Shown here in pieces: positions 58,231 to 64,000 of a stretch of DNA of 64,000 bases (within the stretch, counting starts at the first letter, position 1; every line of letters begins with the position of its first letter). The position numbers were made by a program, and so were the translations under genes. The notes under the pieces are model-generated. The model was not told the origin of the DNA and made no database searches. It was given only the letters and a program-made list of their open reading frames with translations. The DNA is from Leptospira limi (GTDB lineage: Bacteria > Spirochaetota > Leptospiria > Leptospirales > Leptospiraceae), in assembly GCF_026151395.1 (NCBI RefSeq), contig NZ_JAMQPV010000001.1:1862501-1926500 (forward strand), read 5' to 3'.

Positions 58231-60144
58231 ATGGCAAAAATCCAGTTTTTGCAGTTACCCGTTCCTCCGCCGAGTTATTTTGCGGCCACAGGGAATGTTC
58301 CCCTAGCAGCTGCTAGTTTGGCAAGTTGCCTTGAATCCAAAGAAGATCCGATCCAAGGGATTGTCCCTTCCGTTATTTCTCCTGAAGACACCGACTCTTT
58401 AGGGGATAAAGACTTAATTGACCGAATCTGCAAGGAAGGCCCTGATTTTTTGGGACTCTCTTTGTATTTATGGAACACGGAACGAAGCCTTTTTATAGCC
58501 AAAGAAGTTAAAAAGAGAAATCCGGAGATCCAAATCCTAATCGGTGGACCTGAAGTAAACGAAGACAACCCCTATGTACTTGGTGAGGATGGGTATGATA
58601 TTGCTGTTTCAGGAGAAGCAGAACATAATTTTCGCAGTTTAATGAAAGCTTTGTTAAACAAAGAATCGTTAGAGAATGTAGAAAATGTTGCCTATCGAAA
58701 AAAAGATGGTTTTTTAAGTTCATTTGGAATTCCATCACCAGCTAACTTTCCATTAACGGATTTCCCATCTCCCTATACAACCGGTCATTTACTTGTGAAT
58801 CCAAAACGGTCCACTTACTTAGAAACAGTGAGAGGTTGTAAGTCACAATGTACGTATTGTTTTTATCCAAAATCATCCCAAAACCTTCGTACATTGGATA
58901 TCAAAGAAACGATCCAATTGATATCCAACTTGAAAGAGAAGGGTGCAAGGGAACTTGTATTTTTAGATCCAACATTCAATCATAGACCTGGTTTTGATTC
59001 ATTTTTAGATGCGATTGCAGAAGTGAATTCTGATGGCCAAATGACCATGTTTGCAGAGCTTCGATCGGAGGGAGTCACTCCGAAACTTGCCACCAAACTA
59101 AGAAAAGCTGGGTTCAATCGAATTGAACTTGGTTTACAATCTGTAAATGAAGAAACACTAAAACGAGTAAAACGTTACGGTAGCCCTCATAAAGTTGCAG
59201 AAGTTGCCAAAATGTTGGCAGGGGAAGGGATTGACCTCTTACTTGATTTGATCATTGGTCTTCCTGGTGACACTCCCGACGATGTCGAAAGAGGGATTCA
59301 CTTTTTCTTGGAACATGGGTTAGGTGAATGGGTGCAGGCCTTTCCACTTTCCGTTTTGCCAGGCACAAGTATGCGTAAAGATGCAATTAGAGAAGGTCTT
59401 GTTTATATGCCTACACCTCCTTACCGAATCATCCAAACACCTACATTTAGCCCTGAGGCACTACGTGATTCTGTGTATTTTGCTGAAGATTTATTGGAAC
59501 GAAGGTTAGATGAATTTCCGAGGCCATTTTTGTGTGATGTGGCACCTAACAAAAAGGATCGATTTGATTGGTATCCGAAAGATAAAAAACAAACAGAGTT
59601 TGATTTTTTAGAAACGATAGAACGTGGATCAAGGCACCAAAGTCTTTGGTTCCATACCGATTCCCTTTCGAAAGATCGAATGGAAATTCTGTCGGTCATC
59701 GAAAGAAAAATTGAAGCAGAACCATTTTGCACCATCGATTTTGTGATCCCACTGTTGGATGTTCCAAAACCAAATGAAATCTTGGCTTTAGAGAACTTAC
59801 TCCATTCCAAACGTAATTCTTATTTGGCAAAAACCTTAGAATACCGAGGTGAAAATTTACAACACCGATTGGTTTTTGTGATTCCACACGGAAAAGAATC
59901 ACTCAGAAATTGGAGGGATTCATTCACAGGGGAAGAATCTTTTTTGGTGTATGAAACCATTGTTCCAGAAACCATTTCCAAAATAGATCCTGATGATTCG
60001 TTTTTTTATTTGGTCAGTGGTGATACCATCTCAACAAAAGATTGGGAATTGTTAAAAGAAATGGATCCAGAGACAATCACATTCACAAGTAGAAAGTGGG
60101 AAGAAAGATGGTCTATGGAAGTTTTAGGATATGGCGAATTATAA
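58231..60144 (+). CDS. B12-binding-domain radical SAM protein
   Basis: The 637-residue protein has an N-terminal cobalamin-binding-like Rossmann domain (LPVPPPSYFAATGNVPLAAASLASCLE ... ILIGGPEVNED) and a radical-SAM core with the 4Fe-4S ligands C203, C207 and C210 (GCKSQCTYCFYP), ELGLQSVNEETL and LDLIIGLPGDTPDD. A C-terminal ~200-residue extension is of unknown fold. Members methylate or rearrange unactivated carbons; substrate unknown. Confidence 0.88.
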   Translation: MAKIQFLQLPVPPPSYFAATGNVPLAAASLASCLESKEDPIQGIVPSVISPEDTDSLGDKDLIDRICKEGPDFLGLSLYLWNTERSLFIAKEVKKRNPEIQILIGGPEVNEDNPYVLGEDGYDIAVSGEAEHNFRSLMKALLNKESLENVENVAYRKKDGFLSSFGIPSPANFPLTDFPSPYTTGHLLVNPKRSTYLETVRGCKSQCTYCFYPKSSQNLRTLDIKETIQLISNLKEKGARELVFLDPTFNHRPGFDSFLDAIAEVNSDGQMTMFAELRSEGVTPKLATKLRKAGFNRIELGLQSVNEETLKRVKRYGSPHKVAEVAKMLAGEGIDLLLDLIIGLPGDTPDDVERGIHFFLEHGLGEWVQAFPLSVLPGTSMRKDAIREGLVYMPTPPYRIIQTPTFSPEALRDSVYFAEDLLERRLDEFPRPFLCDVAPNKKDRFDWYPKDKKQTEFDFLETIERGSRHQSLWFHTDSLSKDRMEILSVIERKIEAEPFCTIDFVIPLLDVPKPNEILALENLLHSKRNSYLAKTLEYRGENLQHRLVFVIPHGKESLRNWRDSFTGEESFLVYETIVPETISKIDPDDSFFYLVSGDTISTKDWELLKEMDPETITFTSRKWEERWSMEVLGYGEL

Positions 60145-60172
60145 ACTTCTTATAACAGACAACCTTTGGTGG

Positions 60173-61330
60173 TTAGTTTTTTTGGAGTTGTTTTCGGAAA
60201 AATTCTACGTTTTCTAAGAATCGTTTTTTTTCACCTGCTCTTGAGGAATGCCCTGCGATCGCAAGTCCAACTGTTAGGTGGCCTTCCTCATTTTTCGTAA
60301 TCGTTTTGATCTGGCCGAAAGCAGTGAGAGGGGATTGCATTCTAAAGAAAATATCAAACTGAAATCCTGTGAGTTTGGGAAGGCTTTGGATGAGATCAGG
60401 GTGGTCTACAATCACCTTTAATCCACCTTCTGAAATATCAATCACTGGGAACTTACCATCCGATTTGATCATATTGGAATGACGAATTCGATCCACCATT
60501 TCAAAACATAAAGTTTTCATCTCCATTGCTTTTAAGAGATCAAAGTTTTCAGTTTTACTTTGCATGTGGATGTATCCAATGGGAATGGATTCTTCCTCAT
60601 CGTTTAAATACAAAATAGGTAGGATGAGTTCCGATTTGATTTTTAAATTACGACGATTGTTAATTTCTTTATTGATATCTTCTTCAATTTCGTCAGCAAA
60701 AACGATAAAATCTTCGTTAGGTGAAGTTTCATAACATTCCCGATTGTTGACGTCCTCGAGAAGGAATCCTTTTTTTGTTTTTTTGATCAGGCGAATGACC
60801 TCATCATCCTCACGAGAATTAAAAGTCGAAATTTTGATGAAATCCACTGTATTTTTCAGTTTGGTTTCATAGTCTTGGAAGTTCACTTTCACTGCCGTAG
60901 GAACATGAAACATATCAGTTTCAATTTTTGCCTTACTGGAGACCACATTTGTAATCCATGCTGATCCAGGAGGAACAGGGATCCTCGAACTTTCTCTGTC
61001 CTTTTTGGCAATGGCAATTTTATTCAAATGTAAGATGTATTGCGAGTCACCTTTATCTTGTTCCACAGTACATTCTAAATGCAGGTAACGGCCAAGGATT
61101 TTGTAGAGAGTGATTTTTTGGCCCACGGAAAGGGTGATCGTTGGCCGCACACCCACGAGAACTTTGTTCCCATCTTGAGATACTTTTTTGAGGTAACAAA
61201 TTTCTCCCGAATGAATATCGTCTTTCAGGTTTAATTCCTGATTTAATAGAAATTTGGTCAAAACATGCAGTTTTTTTTCCGTGTCGGAAAAAACATCCAA
61301 GGAACGTTTGTTTCTTTCTACTGTTTCCAT
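60173..61330 (-). CDS. PilZ-like / DUF1577-type cytoplasmic protein
   Basis: This 385-residue protein has no signal peptide. It resembles the Leptospira DUF1577 family in composition and has a C-terminal PilZ-like segment (PVIDISEGGLKVIVDHPDL ... FQFDIFFRM ... VGLAIAG). The D-x-S-x-x-G motif that contacts c-di-GMP is kept; the RxxxR arm is not certain. It may be a c-di-GMP effector given the cyclase and phosphodiesterases nearby. It converges with the radical SAM gene over a 28-nt gap. Confidence 0.65.
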   Translation of the reverse strand: METVERNKRSLDVFSDTEKKLHVLTKFLLNQELNLKDDIHSGEICYLKKVSQDGNKVLVGVRPTITLSVGQKITLYKILGRYLHLECTVEQDKGDSQYILHLNKIAIAKKDRESSRIPVPPGSAWITNVVSSKAKIETDMFHVPTAVKVNFQDYETKLKNTVDFIKISTFNSREDDEVIRLIKKTKKGFLLEDVNNRECYETSPNEDFIVFADEIEEDINKEINNRRNLKIKSELILPILYLNDEEESIPIGYIHMQSKTENFDLLKAMEMKTLCFEMVDRIRHSNMIKSDGKFPVIDISEGGLKVIVDHPDLIQSLPKLTGFQFDIFFRMQSPLTAFGQIKTITKNEEGHLTVGLAIAGHSSRAGEKKRFLENVEFFRKQLQKN

Positions 61331-61427
61331 AAAAGGTCGTGGTACTCACTATTATCGGTCAATTTTCTCCTGAAATTCTCTTGCACTTAGAGTTTTCTTA
61401 CCTAAAGTAGAAAAAGGAAGGATAATT

Positions 61428-62954
61428 ATGTCAAATCACCCCCTACCAGGATCTGAGCTTCTCGATGGAGTCAGTGGACAAGAGCTCTTCTCGGTCAACA
61501 TGGGACTCACGTATCGAGATTTTTTAGTACTACCTGGATATATAGACTTCAATCCGAGCGATGTTGATCTCGAAACAAAACTTTCTAAAAATATTACACT
61601 CAAAAGACCTCTTATGAGTTCTCCTATGGACACTGTCACAGAGTCTGAAATGGCAATTGCACAGGCACTCATGGGTGGAATTGGAATCATTCATTATAAT
61701 AATACAATTGAAGAACAAGTGGAGTTAGTGCGAAAGGTAAAACGATTTGAAAATGGTTTTATTAAAGATCCAATTTTACTCTCTCCTGAACACACACTTG
61801 CTGATTTAGATGCCGTAAAAGAAAAGTATGGATTCAGTGGGATCCCAATTACGGAAGATGGCACCGCAAGAACTAAGTTAGTTGGTATTGTTACCAACCG
61901 AGATGTTGATTTTGAAAGAGATCGTGACATCAAGTTAGGGAAGGTAATGACAACTGAGCTCATCACAGCAAATGTGGGAATCAGCTTACGGGAAGCAAAT
62001 GACATCCTTCGTACAAGTAAAAAAGGAAAACTCCCAATTGTAGACAAACAAGGGAAACTAGTTGCTCTCATTTGTCGAAGTGACTTGAAAAAAAATAAAG
62101 AATTCCCTCAATCTTCAAAAGACGACCAAAAAAGATTAAGAGTGGGTGCTGCACTCTCCACCTTACCAGAGTCACGTGATAGGATGGCGGCTCTTGCAGA
62201 AGTGGGAGTGGACGCAATCATCATTGATTCTGCTCAAGGAAACTCAAGTTACCAAATGGAAATGATCCAATGGATTAAATCCAATTTCCCTCATACAGAC
62301 GTGATTGGTGGAAACGTTGTCACAAAAGCACAAGCGGCAAACCTTATCGCGGCTGGCGCAGATGGTCTTCGGATTGGTATGGGACCTGGTTCTATTTGTA
62401 TCACCCAAGACACTATGGCTGTGGGACGTGCACAAGCAACTGCAGTATTCAAAACAGCAGAGTATGCACAAGCTCATGGAGTTCCAGTGATCGCAGATGG
62501 TGGTATTTCTAACATCGGTGATATTGCCAATGCTCTCGCGATAGGTGCCTCTATGTGTATGATGGGTTCTATGTTTGCAGGAACAAAAGAAGCACCAGGT
62601 GAGTATTTTTATGAAAATGGCATTCGTCTAAAGAAATACAGAGGAATGGCAAGTTTAGAAGCGATGAACAAAGGTGGAGACAAACGGTATTTCTCTGAAT
62701 CCCAAAAAATCAAAGTAGCACAAGGTGTTTCTGGTTATGTTGTGGATAAAGGATCTGTTTTGAATCTAATTCCTTACCTCGTACAAGGTCTCAGACAAAG
62801 TTTCCAAGATATGGGATACCGAAATATTCCTGACCTCCATAAAGCTTTACGCGGAGGACAACTTCGTTTTGAACGTAGGACAGAATCAGCCCAAGCACAA
62901 GGTAGTGTGCACGGATTGTATTCTTATACAAAACCTTCAATGAGAGCTGAATAA
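61428..62954 (+). CDS. guaB: Inosine-5'-monophosphate dehydrogenase
   Basis: This 508-residue enzyme has the IMPDH core, two CBS domains (about residues 110-230) and the catalytic loop GPGSICIT with Cys324. [26 protein letters not shown] and the final [11 protein letters not shown] flap are intact. It oxidises IMP to XMP, the committed step of GMP synthesis. An AAGGA site precedes the start. Confidence 0.97.
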   Translation: MSNHPLPGSELLDGVSGQELFSVNMGLTYRDFLVLPGYIDFNPSDVDLETKLSKNITLKRPLMSSPMDTVTESEMAIAQALMGGIGIIHYNNTIEEQVELVRKVKRFENGFIKDPILLSPEHTLADLDAVKEKYGFSGIPITEDGTARTKLVGIVTNRDVDFERDRDIKLGKVMTTELITANVGISLREANDILRTSKKGKLPIVDKQGKLVALICRSDLKKNKEFPQSSKDDQKRLRVGAALSTLPESRDRMAALAEVGVDAIIIDSAQGNSSYQMEMIQWIKSNFPHTDVIGGNVVTKAQAANLIAAGADGLRIGMGPGSICITQDTMAVGRAQATAVFKTAEYAQAHGVPVIADGGISNIGDIANALAIGASMCMMGSMFAGTKEAPGEYFYENGIRLKKYRGMASLEAMNKGGDKRYFSESQKIKVAQGVSGYVVDKGSVLNLIPYLVQGLRQSFQDMGYRNIPDLHKALRGGQLRFERRTESAQAQGSVHGLYSYTKPSMRAE

Positions 62955-62963
62955 AGAAATCAC

Positions 62964-63734
62964 ATGCGAAAACTTTGGAATTTATTTTTTTTGATTTCTT
63001 TTGTATCTCTAGAGGCCCAAGCACCTGACACCAGTTTATCGGCCCAGGAATTACTTGCAAGGCTTGACCGGGAAATGGATTACGGGAAAGGCCTTGTGAA
63101 AGGAACCTATGTTCTCATTCGTAGGAACGGAACATCGGAAACATGGAGAATCAATCGATTTTTTAATGGAGAGGATGCTTTGCTTCTTTTTGACAGAAAA
63201 GGGCGAGGCCTCGAATCCAAATTGTTAACCAAGGACGAAGGAGAAAACGTATTTTTCTTCAATGTTCTCAGTGCCAAACTGTTTCGCAAAACTGACGACG
63301 AAAAATACGAATCCCTCATGGGGACTGGATTTTTTTATGTGGATCTTTCTGGTTATTCGTATCAGGCAAATTACAACCCACTTGTCAATGGTGATTTGGA
63401 AATCGGTGGAGAGATGTATTACAGAGTTTCTCTCAAACCAATTCTGCCATATTTCTACAAAAAACTGGTGTTACTCGTTGGCAAAAAGGATTTAAAACCT
63501 TACCGCGTTGACTTTCATGATCGTGATGGTATTTTATTCAAAACATTAAACTTAAAATATGGACCTGTCAAAATCAAAGAATCAACGGGAAAGGTGGAAG
63601 ACATACAAAAAGCTTCTCGTTTGGAAATGTTAGATTTGAACACAGGTAGTATTACGGTTTGGGAAATCCAAGAAGTGGATAAAACTGTAAATCCAGATGC
63701 ATCTCTCTTTAATGTAGATAACCTAAGTAGATAA
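62964..63734 (+). CDS. Outer-membrane lipoprotein-sorting-like exported protein
   Basis: The 256-residue protein has a Sec signal (MRKLWNLFFLISFVSLEAQA) and a LolA-like beta-fold: DYGKGLVKGTYVLIRRNGTSETWRINRFF, SKLLTKDEGENVFFF, FYVDLSGYSYQANYNP, then YYRVSLKPIL. Such LolA-like proteins occur with RND/MMPL transporters or alone. It is 9 nt downstream of guaB and 4 nt from the rsmE start, so an operon is likely. Confidence 0.75.
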   Translation: MRKLWNLFFLISFVSLEAQAPDTSLSAQELLARLDREMDYGKGLVKGTYVLIRRNGTSETWRINRFFNGEDALLLFDRKGRGLESKLLTKDEGENVFFFNVLSAKLFRKTDDEKYESLMGTGFFYVDLSGYSYQANYNPLVNGDLEIGGEMYYRVSLKPILPYFYKKLVLLVGKKDLKPYRVDFHDRDGILFKTLNLKYGPVKIKESTGKVEDIQKASRLEMLDLNTGSITVWEIQEVDKTVNPDASLFNVDNLSR

Positions 63735-63738
63735 ACCT

Positions 63739-64000
63739 TGGAACCAGGGCTCATTCTATTTCGAATTCCGTTCCAAAAAAAAGACAAGATTCAATTAACG
63801 AAGGAAGAAGTGAATCACCTTCGTGCACTTCGTTTAGGAAATGAATCTACCATCATTCAAATTCGAGATGGAGAAGGTGGATTGTTTGATTACCTTCTCA
63901 CTCCCCATTCGAAGGAACTGAAGTTCCAAAAAGAAACAATTGTTCCTCTTAAAGCCAATCGAAAAAAAATTGCCATCGCTTTACCAAAGGGGAATCGTTT
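63739..64000 (+). CDS. rsmE: 16S rRNA m3U1498 methyltransferase, 5' part
   Basis: A TTG start (63739) opens a frame to the window end (87 full codons). The visible part reads as the RsmE OB-fold N-terminus: RIPFQ, HLRALRLG, IQIRDGEGGLFDYLL, then KIAIALPKGNR where the SPOUT domain begins. RsmE methylates U1498 of 16S rRNA. The gene continues outside the window. Confidence 0.8.

Overview
The window looks like a stretch of the main chromosome of a Leptospira species. The evidence is an AT-rich genome, many lipoproteins with relaxed spirochaetal lipoboxes, Leptospira-type families (DUF1554, probable DUF1577, Big2 lipoproteins, ELWxxDGT repeats), and core genes (leuC, leuD, tmk, guaB, the start of rsmE). 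Whether it is a saprophyte or a pathogen cannot be fixed from sequence alone. I saw no rRNA, tRNA, insertion sequence or CRISPR array.

Layout. 1-3.1 kb: 3' part of a large fibronectin/ELWxxDGT surface protein. 3.3-9.1 kb (minus): a response regulator-EAL protein, a hybrid histidine kinase, a Crp-like regulator, and a broken chemotaxis receptor whose sensor domain matches the kinase's. 9.4-12.6 kb (minus): a TonB-like C-terminal protein, a seven-repeat FG-GAP lipoprotein and a membrane protein. 13-16 kb: a redox cluster (thioredoxin-fold peroxiredoxin, AraC regulator, DoxX, DinB) and a YHS protein. 16.5-19 kb: an outer-membrane protein and a DUF1554 lipoprotein. 19-22 kb: a LysR gene divergent from leuCD with a LysR-type operator between them. 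22.4-27.2 kb: a giant Big2 lipoprotein with no ATG/GTG/TTG before its signal peptide, then two Bor-like lipoproteins. 27.5-32.8 kb: GST, ArsR, SRPBCC, a diguanylate cyclase, a propeller lipoprotein and an unknown helical protein.

32.9-40.5 kb (minus) holds the most interesting locus. It is a tight five-gene operon: imelysin lipoprotein, di-heme DUF1111 lipoprotein, second imelysin-like lipoprotein, a vitamin-K-dependent-carboxylase-like membrane enzyme, and a TonB-dependent receptor. It lies directly behind a perfect 19-bp Fur-like palindrome and reads as an iron acquisition system.

40.7-50.3 kb: secreted SGNH hydrolase with a membrane-anchored partner gene, HEAT-repeat lipoprotein, acyltransferase, chemotaxis receptor, acyl-CoA dehydrogenase and amidohydrolase. 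50.3-55.9 kb: a probable metal-uptake operon (lipoprotein, outer-membrane channel, ZnuA/C/B-type ABC transporter, methyltransferase) behind a perfect 10-3-10 palindrome. 55.9-64 kb: tmk, a 56-residue lipoprotein, an EAL-YkuI-like protein, a B12-type radical SAM enzyme, a PilZ/DUF1577-like protein, guaB, an outer-membrane lipoprotein-sorting-like protein and the start of rsmE.

Two themes recur. One is cyclic-di-GMP signalling (one GGDEF, two EAL and one PilZ-like protein). The other is lipoproteins built from shared N-terminal modules joined to unrelated propellers or enzymes.
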